From positions 243,004-307,003 of the forward strand of contig JACKCH010000013.1 of NCBI GenBank assembly GCA_020634115.1: a stretch of DNA of 64,000 bases, in the 5' to 3' direction. Numbering within the stretch: position 1 is the stretch's first letter; every line of letters begins with the position of its first letter. The translations under genes were made by a program, and so were the position numbers. The notes beneath the pieces are model-generated. The model made no database searches. It had not been told where the DNA came from and saw nothing but the letters and a program-made list of their open reading frames with translations. The stretch comes from Anaerolineaceae bacterium. GTDB taxonomy: Bacteria; Chloroflexota; Anaerolineae; Aggregatilineales; Phototrophicaceae. Below are positions 34,714-43,200 of the stretch, one piece after another.

Positions 34714-35526
34714 TTACTCAGTAATGGGCGGGTAGTGCGTCTGCCCATCCCACTGTGCCATCCAGTCGGCGTGAATTTCTCCCTGCAGGAAACGCACCAT
34801 GAAGTCTGTCCCCGGATTCCCGGAACGCTGGGTCGCTTCAATGGCCGCCGCCCGGTCATAGTCTACCCGGTGAAATGTCACGGTGTAATCCGTGTGAGTG
34901 GCGTCCAGCAGCGCATAGGCCGCTCGTAAATCCCCCGCTAGGGGATTGCTCACACAGCCGGGATTGATGATATGTGTCCCGTTCAGGCGGCGATCCATTG
35001 CCACATGGAAATGCCCAACGCAGATGAGATCGGCGCTGCTTTCCGCAAGAGCAGTTTGCAATTCGCCGTCACTGAGCGCCGGGTTCAGACCTTCGCCATC
35101 GTCGGTTCCCGGTGCAGCGTGGACGAGCAAGGCCCGTTCCCCGTTGGGCAGCGTCACGAGTTGTTCCAACGGCAGCTTGCCGAGCCAATCCAGCCAACCG
35201 GTTGCCGCCAGATACCCCACCGTCCAACCAAAATTCCCCGCGACCTCTGCCAGCAGCGGAATCTGGTCAGGGTTTTCCCGCACCTGTTCCAGGCCTGGTC
35301 GGGGGCGTTCTCCGGTCACAAGCAGGCGATCATGGTTGCCCCGCACAAACAGCGTGTTGGGCAGCCTGACCAGTCGCTCCAGCACACCCGCCGGGTCATA
35401 GCCAATCGCGCATAGGTCGCCCAGAATCCAATATCCATCCACGCCGCCGCGCTGGTTGATGTCAGCCAGCACCGCGTCCAGCGCCAGTGGATTCCCGTGT
35501 ATATCCGCCAGGATAGCAATCCGCAA
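34714..35526 (-). CDS. Metallophosphoesterase (calcineurin-like)
   Basis: A 270-aa dinuclear metal phosphoesterase. I place the start at TTG 35526, because AAAGGAGG is 7-8 nt upstream and the fold begins right there (RIAILADIHGNPLALDAVLA). The frame continues upstream to 35565, but that part holds the ribosome site. Metal motifs in order are DIHGN, GDLCAIGYDP, GNHDR, and the His-containing VGHFHVAMDR. This set fits YfcE/MJ0936-like phosphodiesterases. The substrate is unknown. Confidence 0.85.
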   Translation of the reverse strand: MRIAILADIHGNPLALDAVLADINQRGGVDGYWILGDLCAIGYDPAGVLERLVRLPNTLFVRGNHDRLLVTGERPRPGLEQVRENPDQIPLLAEVAGNFGWTVGYLAATGWLDWLGKLPLEQLVTLPNGERALLVHAAPGTDDGEGLNPALSDGELQTALAESSADLICVGHFHVAMDRRLNGTHIINPGCVSNPLAGDLRAAYALLDATHTDYTVTFHRVDYDRAAAIEATQRSGNPGTDFMVRFLQGEIHADWMAQWDGQTHYPPITE

Positions 35527-35717
35527 ATGCCCACCTCCTTTGATTGTGGCCTCTCGAACCTTCATTCTAACAGGTATCGCCCCGACAGCGCCTTACGGTT
35601 GGCCTGTGTGTGGCCTACCAGGGTCAGGTTCACAAAAAAGGTGACACAGTGCTATACTCCACATGGGTTTTTGAATCGTACAGTCATCATTTACACTTTG
35701 TTGTCGGAATACCAACC

Positions 35718-36851
35718 ATGCGAATCTTCCGCGTTTTTGTTGTTCTGTTGGCGCTGCTGTGGGGCTGGACTGCCCAGGCGCAGGAACAGAGCATCGTCTT
35801 TGAAACCACCAGTTACCGGCAGGTGTTTGTGTACGTCGGCCCCAGCATCACCTATCCGCAGCAGGTAGACATCCTCAATCCGGGCGTGCCAGTGCAGGTG
35901 GTCGAACGGAATAGTATCGGGAACTGGGTGCGGGTGCAGCGGTGGGCGGATGGTGAACTGATGATGGATGGTTGGATTCTCTCCGGGTATCTGAATTCCG
36001 TGCCGGAGTTGCAATACGGCGACCTGCCGGTCACAAGTCTGCCGGATGCCGCGCCGGAAAACGTGAACAGCCCATCCCTGGCGACCCTCTACCAGCAGCC
36101 GGTAATCCCCACCTTGAGCGCCGCCATACGTGAGGTGTTTGAGCGCGGACAGGCGGCAGGCAATCACGCCGATGTCATCACCAAAGTCGGGGACAGCCTG
36201 AGCGCCTCCGTCAGTTACATCACGATTTTCAGCGAGGACGGTTACGCACTGGGGCCGTATGGCTACCTCGAACCGACGCTGCTGTATTACCGGGATTCGA
36301 CAGCGGGGGAGAGCATCGCCGCCCAGATTGGGATGAGTACCTATGTGGTGTTCGATCCGTTTTGGGCGACGGACGAACGCTGCGAACCGAATGAATCGCC
36401 GCTGGCCTGCGAGTACCGCGTGAAACAGCCGAGCGTCGCCTTTATCCTGTTTGGCCCGAACGATGTACGCTCGATGACGGAAACCGAGTATCATGAACAG
36501 ATGCGGATGATTATTGAGGAGACGCTGGCGGCGGGCATTATCCCGGTGCTGATGACCTTCAGCGCCCACCCGGATGCCGAACTCTACTGGCAGGCGATTA
36601 ACTTTAACATTGAACTGGTCAGACTGACGGATGAATATGAAGTGCCGCTCATTAACCTGTGGGCGGCGGTTCAACCCTTGCCAGAATATGGCCTGGACGA
36701 AGACCGTATACACCTCGCGCCGAGTGGTTTCACCGTTCTAAAATATGACACGGGGCATGAAGCCTTCTACGGCATCAGCCTGCAAAACCTGCTTGTTCTG
36801 CGCACGCTGGATGAAATTCGCCTCTCCCTGGGATTGGATGAGAACCCATGA
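35718..36851 (+). CDS. Secreted SH3-like/SGNH-GDSL hydrolase 1
   Basis: A 377-aa exported protein. The ATG at 35718 begins the signal peptide MRIFRVFVVLLALLWGWTAQ (cleavage after AQAQ); the frame upstream to 35610 has no such property. An SH3-like domain (about 25-100) precedes the SGNH domain: block I KVGDSLSASVSYI (nucleophile Ser), block III LFGPNDVRS, block V DEDRIHLAPSG (Asp-x-x-His). It is an esterase or acyltransferase acting on envelope glycans. It opens the Dlt-like operon; its stop overlaps the next start (ATGA). A paralogue with the same layout closes the operon at 42070. Confidence 0.85.
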   Translation: MRIFRVFVVLLALLWGWTAQAQEQSIVFETTSYRQVFVYVGPSITYPQQVDILNPGVPVQVVERNSIGNWVRVQRWADGELMMDGWILSGYLNSVPELQYGDLPVTSLPDAAPENVNSPSLATLYQQPVIPTLSAAIREVFERGQAAGNHADVITKVGDSLSASVSYITIFSEDGYALGPYGYLEPTLLYYRDSTAGESIAAQIGMSTYVVFDPFWATDERCEPNESPLACEYRVKQPSVAFILFGPNDVRSMTETEYHEQMRMIIEETLAAGIIPVLMTFSAHPDAELYWQAINFNIELVRLTDEYEVPLINLWAAVQPLPEYGLDEDRIHLAPSGFTVLKYDTGHEAFYGISLQNLLVLRTLDEIRLSLGLDENP

Positions 36852-37204
36852 AACGCCTACTGCTAGTATCGCTCGTACTGCTGGTGCTGGCCGCCTGTGA
36901 CAGCACCGCCACTGACCCCGCGCCGGTTGTGGAACAGTATCTCCAGGCCAAAGTCGCCGGGGATAAGGACAAACTCGCGCAGCTTCTGTGCAGTGCGATG
37001 GAATCCGACCTGAACCGCGAGGCGGCTTCTTTCGCCAGCGTGGACGCCCATATTGAAGACATGGCCTGCACCGCTGACGGCGAGCTTGTTACCTGTAGCG
37101 GCCAGATTGTGGCGCTCTACGGGAAAGAGAACCGCAACTTCCCGCTCTCTACCTACCGGGTGGTGCAGGAGGACGGTGAATGGCGCTGGTGCGGGGAGGG
37201 CTGA
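36848..37204 (+). CDS. Small lipoprotein in the Dlt-like operon
   Basis: A 118-aa lipoprotein. The signal MKRLLLVSLVLLVLAACDST has the lipobox LAAC. The mature part, with VEQYLQAKVAGDKDKLAQLL at its start and YRVVQEDGEWRWCGEG at its end, is like the short DUF4878/NTF2-like domains found in many surface lipoproteins. Two further Cys pairs could form disulfides. It overlaps the SGNH 1 gene by 4 bp and the microprotein gene starts 3 bp after it, so it is translated as part of the operon. Its role in acylation is unknown. Confidence 0.75.
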   Translation: MKRLLLVSLVLLVLAACDSTATDPAPVVEQYLQAKVAGDKDKLAQLLCSAMESDLNREAASFASVDAHIEDMACTADGELVTCSGQIVALYGKENRNFPLSTYRVVQEDGEWRWCGEG

Positions 37205-37207
37205 CGG

Positions 37208-37324
37208 ATGCGTTGGCTGTTCAATCGGGAAAATCTGTATGCCCTGGCGCTGTGCCTGCTCCTGATCCTGCTGGTGATCGTGACCAGTAATACCGCGCCA
37301 CATTTCATCTATCAAGGATTCTAG
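37208..37324 (+). CDS. DltX-like membrane microprotein (38 aa)
   Basis: A 38-residue protein from ATG 37208 to TAG 37322-37324. The N-terminus MRWLFNRENL carries two Arg, then comes one membrane helix (YALALCLLLILLVIVTS) and a C-terminus ending HFIYQGF, which would face outward by the positive-inside rule. DltX proteins of Gram-positive bacteria are small one-helix proteins ending in a similar aromatic motif (FIYxxF type), whose tyrosine takes the acyl group from the MBOAT protein. The start lies 3 bp after the lipoprotein stop and the MBOAT gene starts 1 bp after this stop. GGACGG-like pairing before the ATG is weak; coupling is likely. Confidence 0.75.
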   Translation: MRWLFNRENLYALALCLLLILLVIVTSNTAPHFIYQGF

Positions 37325-37325
37325 T

Positions 37326-38762
37326 GTGGGGCTGACTTTACTCACCGTCGTCATTTTCATTGGTCTTGCGCTGCTCTATGCCCTGTTGATTCCCGTCACA
37401 TGGCGCGGCTGGGTGTTATTCATCGTCAGCACCCTCGCTGTGTATTGGTTGCAATCGCCCATCTTCGTACGCTGGCTGGATTTCTTGCTGCCTACGCTCA
37501 CGCTGCTGCTGGTGGTCGCCAGTTGGTATCTCACACGGACGGATGAGCAATCCATCCAACGGGAGGATAAAACGGCTTTTGCGGTGCTGGTGGCGCTGCT
37601 CTCCGGGTTGGCGCTGCTGCGCTTCCTGCCTGCCTCTCTGCGCTTCCTGGTAGTTTCACGCCCGCCGCCACCCGAAATTGTATTGGGGTTGGGTGTCATC
37701 GTCGCTATTCTGGCCGTTGTGATCGGGCGTTCCCATTTCCGGCTGACGATTCTCTTCCTGCTGCTGGTGGGTGTCTTTGTCATCCTGAAAACCGACCCCC
37801 TCGCGGCCTGGGTGAGCGAACAACTGCGCCGGTTGACCGAGCAGGATATCACGCAGGCGTCGGCCTTAGACCTGAACTGGCTCGGCTTTTCCTATGTCGC
37901 GTTCCGGCTGCTGCATACCGTCCGTGACCGGCAGACGGGACTCCTGCCCACCTTATCGCTGCGGGAATATGTGACTTACGTGGTGTTTTTTCCGAGTTTC
38001 ATCGCCGGGCCGATTGACCGCGCCGAGCGTTTCATTGAGGATTATCGCGCCCTACCAGCGCAGCCCCGCTTGCTCTCGGCGCAATTTGTCGAAGGCTCGA
38101 CCCGCATTATGCTGGGGCTGTTCAAGAAATTCGTGATCGCGGATACCCTGGCGCAAGGACTGGCATTGAATACGGTCAACGCGCAGCAGATCCATTCCGT
38201 TGGCGGGTCGTGGTTGCTGCTCTACGGCTACGCGCTGCGGCTGTTCTTCGACTTCAGCGGTTATAGTGATATTGCGATTGGCGTAGGGCTTATGTTCGGC
38301 GTTCGCCTACCGGAGAACTTCACCCGCCCCTATACCCGCACCAATATCACCGCCTTCTGGCAAAGCTGGCATATCACCCTGAGCAACTGGGCGCGTTTCT
38401 ATATCTTTTCGCCGCTCTCCAGGGCGCTGCTGCGGAGTAAACCCCGGCCATCACCGACACTCATCGTCCTCAGCAGCCAGCTTGCTACGATGGTGATGAT
38501 TGGGTTATGGCATGGTATCACCCCGAATTTCCTGATCTGGGGTGTGTGGCACGGCGTCGGTCTGTTCATCCATAAGCAGTGGACAGACCGCACCCGTCCA
38601 CTGTACCGCCGAATCAACCCGAACCCGGCGCAGCGGGCTATCGCTAACGGGGCGGCCTGGTTCCTGACCTTCCATTTCGTCGTACTCGGTTGGGTGTGGT
38701 TTGCGATGCCGGACTTCGGGCAGGCGATCAACGTCTTCCGTCAGTTGTTGGGGGTGTCCTGA
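37326..38762 (+). CDS. MBOAT family O-acyltransferase (DltB/AlgI-like)
   Basis: A 478-aa polytopic acyltransferase starting with GTG at 37326. About ten or more membrane segments are visible. The MBOAT core is clear: VVFFPSFIAGPIDRAERFIE, FFDFSGYSDIAIGVGLMFGV, ENFTRPYTRTNITAFWQSWH, ITLSNWARFYIF, and MMIGLWHGITPNFLIWGVWHG with the catalytic His near residue 395. The N-terminal 150 residues are a longer extra membrane region than in AlgI. Within this operon it would take the acyl group from the ACP thioester inside and hand it to the microprotein outside (inferred from the Dlt model). Confidence 0.9.
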   Translation: MGLTLLTVVIFIGLALLYALLIPVTWRGWVLFIVSTLAVYWLQSPIFVRWLDFLLPTLTLLLVVASWYLTRTDEQSIQREDKTAFAVLVALLSGLALLRFLPASLRFLVVSRPPPPEIVLGLGVIVAILAVVIGRSHFRLTILFLLLVGVFVILKTDPLAAWVSEQLRRLTEQDITQASALDLNWLGFSYVAFRLLHTVRDRQTGLLPTLSLREYVTYVVFFPSFIAGPIDRAERFIEDYRALPAQPRLLSAQFVEGSTRIMLGLFKKFVIADTLAQGLALNTVNAQQIHSVGGSWLLLYGYALRLFFDFSGYSDIAIGVGLMFGVRLPENFTRPYTRTNITAFWQSWHITLSNWARFYIFSPLSRALLRSKPRPSPTLIVLSSQLATMVMIGLWHGITPNFLIWGVWHGVGLFIHKQWTDRTRPLYRRINPNPAQRAIANGAAWFLTFHFVVLGWVWFAMPDFGQAINVFRQLLGVS

Positions 38763-38763
38763 G

Positions 38764-39909
38764 ATGTCGGGGGAACAGAAAGCCACCACTAGAGGATGGC
38801 GTTTCGCGGCACGGGTCGTCGCTAAGGCGCTGCTGCTGTTCGCCCTGCTGAATGCCGTTTTTGCGGTGCTTCAACCAATGGAATGGCTGGGGCAGTTCTC
38901 GCTCTATGGGTCGGTTTATCCGCTGCGTCCCCGGTTGCCATATGGCGAAAACCCGGACGAATCCTATAACATCACGCTGAACAATATCCCGGCCATGTTC
39001 GCCTCACACGTCATCACCCAGCCCAAAGCGCCGGATGAATACCGCGTCCTGCTGATCGGGGATAGCAGTGCGTGGGGCTGGCTGCTGGAAAACGCGGACA
39101 CCCTGGCGGCGGTTATCAATCGAGCACATTATGAGATCGGTGGGCAGACAGTCACGGCCTATAATCTGGGTTATCCAGTGATGTCGCTTACAAAGGATTT
39201 ATTGATTCTGGACGAAGCCCTGCATTACCAACCGGATGTGGTCGTCTGGCTCGTCTCGTTGGCGTCATTCCCGCCGGAACAGCAGACCTTCCCGCCGCTG
39301 GTTCAGCATAACGCAGGTCGTTTATTGTCGCTGATTTCGGCCTATAATCTGCACATTGCCTCCGACGACCCGGCGCTCATTCAGCCCGACTTCTGGGCGC
39401 GGACGATTATAGGGCAGCGGCGGCCACTGGCGGATTTACTGCGCCTGCAAACCTACGGCGCGTCGTGGGCGGCTACCGGGATTGATCAGGCGATTCCAGT
39501 GCACATCACCATCACCGCGCATGACCTGGAAGCCGATGAGTCCTGGGGGGAGGCGTATCCCGAAGCGGCGCAGCTCACGCGCGAGTCGCTGGCGTTCGAT
39601 GTGCTGGCGGCGGGTATCGCACAGGCGGGCGATGTTCCATTAGTCGTCATCAATGAGCCGATGTTTATCAGTGATGGCACGAACAGCGACATCCGCTACA
39701 ACAGTTTTTATCCCCGCTGGGCGTATGACCAGTACCGGGCGCTGCTGGCGGAGATCAGCGCCGAAAACGGCTGGCATTATCATGACTTGTGGGACGTGAT
39801 CGCGCCGGAAGAATTCACCGACAGCCCGGTACACCTTACTCCAAACGGCACCCAGATACTGGGCGGGCTGGTGGGTGACGTGATTCTGCAAACCGCTACA
39901 TCACGCTAG
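38764..39909 (+). CDS. Membrane-anchored SGNH protein (DltD/AlgJ-like)
   Basis: A 381-aa protein whose ATG at 38764 lies 1 bp after the MBOAT stop; a longer frame overlaps that gene and is less likely. One N-terminal membrane anchor (AKALLLFALLNAVFAVL) is followed by an outward domain: block I RVLLIGDSSAWGWLLENADT with the nucleophile Ser in GDSS, a middle part with VWLVSLASFPPEQ, and block V EFTDSPVHLTPNGTQIL with the His. A sole anchor plus SGNH fold next to MBOAT is the DltD or AlgJ/AlgX arrangement, where the protein completes transfer to the polymer. Confidence 0.85.
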   Translation: MSGEQKATTRGWRFAARVVAKALLLFALLNAVFAVLQPMEWLGQFSLYGSVYPLRPRLPYGENPDESYNITLNNIPAMFASHVITQPKAPDEYRVLLIGDSSAWGWLLENADTLAAVINRAHYEIGGQTVTAYNLGYPVMSLTKDLLILDEALHYQPDVVVWLVSLASFPPEQQTFPPLVQHNAGRLLSLISAYNLHIASDDPALIQPDFWARTIIGQRRPLADLLRLQTYGASWAATGIDQAIPVHITITAHDLEADESWGEAYPEAAQLTRESLAFDVLAAGIAQAGDVPLVVINEPMFISDGTNSDIRYNSFYPRWAYDQYRALLAEISAENGWHYHDLWDVIAPEEFTDSPVHLTPNGTQILGGLVGDVILQTATSR

Positions 39910-39928
39910 ACAAATGGATAGAATCGTA

Positions 39929-39949
39929 GGGGCGCATGGCGTGTGCCCC
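39929..39949. repeat. Palindromic intergenic repeat within the Dlt-like operon
   Basis: GGGGCGCA (39929-39936) and TGTGCCCC (39942-39949), with one G-U pair, are preceded by GTA. It lies in the gap between the SGNH and ACP genes, so this member does not end the operon. Confidence 0.55.
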
Positions 39950-39982
39950 GGCTTAAACCCGTTTTCAACAGAAAGGACGATT

Positions 39983-40231
39983 TTGGACGAGCAGACGGTA
40001 CGTGAGAAGCTGAGAACCTACATCACCAACGAACTGATTCGGGAGAAGGGGTATAGGCTGACTGACGAGGAAGGCATTATCAGTGGCGGCCTGATAGACA
40101 GTTTCGCGCTGGCGGAACTTGGCGTGTATATCGAAGATGCGTTTGATATTTACATCCCCGACCCCGACCTGACCGTTGAGAAAATGGACACGCTGAACCT
40201 GATCGTGGCACGAGTGATGCGGGATATTTAA
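39983..40231 (+). CDS. Acyl carrier protein (DltC-like)
   Basis: An 82-aa acidic four-helix carrier. I place the start at TTG 39983 because AAAGGA lies 6 nt upstream; the frame to 39914 runs across a palindromic repeat. The phosphopantetheine site is Ser40 in ISGGLIDSFALAELGVYIED, of the D-S-(F/L) type. The rest (FDIYIPDPDLTVEKMDTLNL) fits ACP helices III and IV. Length and site match DltC (about 80 aa). It would be loaded by the adjoining ligase, 5 bp downstream, and unloaded by the MBOAT protein. Confidence 0.85.
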   Translation: MDEQTVREKLRTYITNELIREKGYRLTDEEGIISGGLIDSFALAELGVYIEDAFDIYIPDPDLTVEKMDTLNLIVARVMRDI

Positions 40232-40236
40232 GGCCC

Positions 40237-41892
40237 ATGCTCTCGTTAGCCACACGCGGCGACTATGCCACGCTGCTGGACGCGGCGGCGCTTCAGGGTG
40301 GGGCTGCCCCGGCGGTGATCTACCTGGAAACCGGCTGCGACCCGATCATCGTCACTCGTGAGGCGTTCCGGCAAGCGGCAGGCCGGATTGCGGCGGCGTT
40401 GCACCAGCACGGTATCCGTCCCGGCGATCTGGTCATCATCGCGCATACGCAAAACCTGGAAAGCATCTATGCTTTCTGGGGGGCGCTGCTGGTCGGCGCG
40501 ATTCCCTCCATGTTCCCCACGCTGACGGACAAGCTCGACCCGGACATCTACCGGCACAGCATGGCGGAACTCGTGCGCTTTTCCGGGGTGCGTGCCATCC
40601 TGACGACGGATGCCTTCGCGCCGCAGTTGGCGTCTATCGTGGACTGTGTTGTGCTGGCGTCGTCGGCCATCATACCGGGGGAAATGGCGGAAATCAGCGT
40701 GCCGGAGGCAGAAACGATTGCCTTCTTACAGCATTCCAGTGGCACGACTGGCCTGCAAAAAGGTGTCGCGCTCACCCATGTCGCCGTCCTCAACCAACTG
40801 GCAGCCTACAGTGACACCCTACGGCTCACAAGCGAAGATGTGATTGTAAGCTGGCTGCCGCTCTACCACGATATGGGGCTGATCGCGGGTTTTTTGCTGC
40901 CGCTCGTGCAGGGCATCCCGCTGGTACTGATGTCCCCGTTTGACTGGGTGCAGCATCCGGCGCTGCTATTCCGCGCGATCAGCGACTATCGGGGAACGCT
41001 GTGCTGGTTGCCGAATTTTGCCTATAACCACCTCTCCCGCCGCACCCGCAAGCATGACCTTGAGGGGATTTCGTTACACACCATGCGGGCGTTCATCAAC
41101 TGCTCCGAGCCGGTACAGGAGGACAGCCACCAGCAGTTTTTAGCGCGATTTGCGGATTATGGACTGGCACGCAAGATGCTGGCCGTCAGTTATGCGATGG
41201 CCGAAAACACCTTCGCCGTGACGCAAACTCCAATCGGGGCGTATCCGGCGCTGGATGTGATTGACCGGGAAACGCTGGAAACCCGGCAGATCGCCCGCCC
41301 GGCCAGCGCGGATTCAGGCGATGCGCTCACCGTTGTCTCCTGCGGGTCACGTATCCCCGGCACCAGCCTGCGGGTAGTAGATGACAAGGGGCAGCCGCAG
41401 CCGGAACGTCAGGTTGGAGAATTTGCCATTCAGAGTAACTATCTGCTGCGCGAGTATTATCACCGCCCGGATTTGCAGCCCTTTGTAGACGGCTGGTATC
41501 GTACCGGTGACATGGGGTATCTCGCGGACGGCCAGGCCTACGTCATCGGGCGTAAGAAAGACCTCATCATCAACGCGGGCAAGAATGTCTACCCGCAGGA
41601 CATCGAAGCGATCATCAATACCATAGACGGCGTGCATCCGGGGCGGTGTGTCGTGTTCGGCGTGCCGGACTCGCGCGAAGGTACGGAACTCATCGCAGTG
41701 GTGGCCGAAGTGGATGACGGGATAGACCGGCAGGCGCTGATAAAGGAGATTCGCATGGCGGTTGCCAGCCAGACCACCGTTAGCGCCAGCTTTGTGACCC
41801 TGGTGGATGCGAAATGGCTGGTGAAAACGTCCAGCGGCAAAATCGCGCGCCGGGCGAACCGGGATAAATGGCTGAAAGCCCAACAATCATAG
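40237..41892 (+). CDS. Fatty-acyl-AMP ligase-like adenylating enzyme (DltA position)
   Basis: A 551-aa AMP-forming ligase, cytoplasmic. The P-loop-like A3 motif is LQHSSGTTGLQKGVALTHVA. SWLPLYHDMGLIAGFLLPLV and CWLPNFAYNHLSRRT are hallmarks of the fatty-acyl-AMP ligase branch rather than of D-alanine ligases. The later motifs are GWYRTGDMGYLADGQAYVIG, RKKDLIINAGKNVYPQDIE and the catalytic Lys in VKTSSGKIARRANRDKW. It should adenylate a carboxylic acid and load it on the ACP coded 5 bp upstream. Chain length and identity of the acid are unknown; an amino acid is less likely from these motifs. Confidence 0.9.
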   Translation: MLSLATRGDYATLLDAAALQGGAAPAVIYLETGCDPIIVTREAFRQAAGRIAAALHQHGIRPGDLVIIAHTQNLESIYAFWGALLVGAIPSMFPTLTDKLDPDIYRHSMAELVRFSGVRAILTTDAFAPQLASIVDCVVLASSAIIPGEMAEISVPEAETIAFLQHSSGTTGLQKGVALTHVAVLNQLAAYSDTLRLTSEDVIVSWLPLYHDMGLIAGFLLPLVQGIPLVLMSPFDWVQHPALLFRAISDYRGTLCWLPNFAYNHLSRRTRKHDLEGISLHTMRAFINCSEPVQEDSHQQFLARFADYGLARKMLAVSYAMAENTFAVTQTPIGAYPALDVIDRETLETRQIARPASADSGDALTVVSCGSRIPGTSLRVVDDKGQPQPERQVGEFAIQSNYLLREYYHRPDLQPFVDGWYRTGDMGYLADGQAYVIGRKKDLIINAGKNVYPQDIEAIINTIDGVHPGRCVVFGVPDSREGTELIAVVAEVDDGIDRQALIKEIRMAVASQTTVSASFVTLVDAKWLVKTSSGKIARRANRDKWLKAQQS

Positions 41893-41987
41893 GGCAGGCA
41901 TCCATTTACAGATGGTGCGCGGGCGTATGCTGGAAGTAATAAATCAACGAGATTAATTTGCAGGACGTAGCCCGGCGTGGCCGCCCA

Positions 41988-42009
41988 GGGAGCGCACACC
42001 GGCGCTCCC
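41988..42009. repeat. Palindromic intergenic repeat, identical to 7665-7686
   Basis: GGGAGCGC (41988-41995), loop ACACCG and GCGCTCCC (42002-42009) form a 22-bp core equal base for base to the copy at 7665-7686; this one is followed by CTAC. Confidence 0.7.
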
Positions 42010-42069
42010 CTACATTGCACGCCAATCTCATCTTGTTGATGTAGTCGTTCGTTATGGATGCCGGGACTC

Positions 42070-43197
42070 ATGATGCGCTGGCGATTTGTGATTGTTTTTG
42101 TCTTTTCCCTATGGATGGTTATACCCCCCATATTGGCACAGGATAACCCCTTCCCGAACGCTCAGGTTCCGGCGGGTGATTCGCGCCTGCTGGTGCACGG
42201 TTTACCCTATGCAGACAGCCCGGAGGTGGGCTACCTTGAACCCGGCGCACAGATCGTGATTACAGGGCGGTCTGCCGACAGTCTGTGGGTGCAGACGACG
42301 GCGCACAACGGGCGGGAAGGTTGGGTCATCACCGAACTCCTCAATGTGACGGTTGACCTCTCTACGCTCCCGGTCACGCACCAACGCAACACTCTCGGTA
42401 TGCGTGCGGTACTCGCGCCGGAAGTCGTCACCCATATCCGGCAGATTTACCGCGATGGACTGGCACGCGGGAATGACCCCCACGTCTTCGCCAAAGTCGG
42501 TGACAGCATGACGGCGGGGGAGGCATTTTTTGCTCCGGTGGGTGAGGGGGACTATAAACTGGGGGCGTATGCCTATCTCGAACCGGTCATTCAATACTAT
42601 ACCGCCGGGCAGACCCGCACCGGCAACCCCTTCACCAATGAGTCGCTGGCGGCGGCGATTGGCTGGTCGGCATCCACCGCCCTGAATCCTCGTTATGCGG
42701 ACCCTGACCTGTGCCTGGAAGGGGAAATGCCGCTGCTGTGCGAATACCGCCTCAATCGCCCATCCGTCGCCCTCATCATGTTTGGCACGAATGACCTGGG
42801 GCATATTGACCGCAGTTCGTTTTACGGCCACCTGGAACGCATCGTTACCTTGACGATTGACGAGGGGATTATCCCGGTGATTAGTACGATTCCCCTCCGC
42901 GTGGATTATGAAGAGAAAACGGACAGCTTCAACGAGGTGGTTATCTCAATAGCGTCGAAGTATGCGATTCCGCTGTGGGATTACGGCGCGGCGCTGGCGA
43001 ATCTGGCCGATAACGGCCTGGGGCCGGACGGCGTTCATCCCACGCTTTCACCCACCGGCACACGGGGGACGGCCAATTTCACAATGGCCTATCTGAATTA
43101 CGGATACAACCGGCGTAACCTGACCGGGCTGCTGATGCTGGATGTGGTGTGGCGGGCGCTGCGGGAGGCGGAATCCACCCCCTGTTTTGAGGCGTGA
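42070..43197 (+). CDS. Secreted SH3-like/SGNH-GDSL hydrolase 2
   Basis: A 375-aa exported protein with the same layout as the one at 35718. The signal peptide MMRWRFVIVFVFSLWMVIPP is cut near ILAQDN. An SH3-like domain (ADSPEVGYLEPGAQIVITGR) precedes the SGNH domain: block I AKVGDSMTAGEAFFA, block III IMFGTNDLGHID, block V GPDGVHPTLSPTG (Asp-x-x-His). The ATG at 42070 is taken; 42058 and 42073 are also possible. It ends in two TGA codons and is followed at once by an Rhs fragment. Its last 94 bp occur again, diverged, at 44158-44251. Confidence 0.85.
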   Translation: MMRWRFVIVFVFSLWMVIPPILAQDNPFPNAQVPAGDSRLLVHGLPYADSPEVGYLEPGAQIVITGRSADSLWVQTTAHNGREGWVITELLNVTVDLSTLPVTHQRNTLGMRAVLAPEVVTHIRQIYRDGLARGNDPHVFAKVGDSMTAGEAFFAPVGEGDYKLGAYAYLEPVIQYYTAGQTRTGNPFTNESLAAAIGWSASTALNPRYADPDLCLEGEMPLLCEYRLNRPSVALIMFGTNDLGHIDRSSFYGHLERIVTLTIDEGIIPVISTIPLRVDYEEKTDSFNEVVISIASKYAIPLWDYGAALANLADNGLGPDGVHPTLSPTGTRGTANFTMAYLNYGYNRRNLTGLLMLDVVWRALREAESTPCFEA

Positions 43198-43199
43198 TG
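43106..43199 (+). repeat. Direct repeat, copy 1 (3' end of SGNH hydrolase gene)
   Basis: The last 94 bp of the SGNH 2 gene, starting ACAACCGGCG and ending at the stop codons. By hand count it differs from copy 2 (44158-44251) at 8 of 94 positions, with no gaps and the reading frame kept. Confidence 0.8.
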
Positions 43200-43200
43200 A

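Noticed and set aside
39914..39982. N-terminal extension of the acyl carrier protein
   Set aside because: It runs through a palindromic repeat, and the TTG at 39983 has a good ribosome site and gives the normal ACP length.
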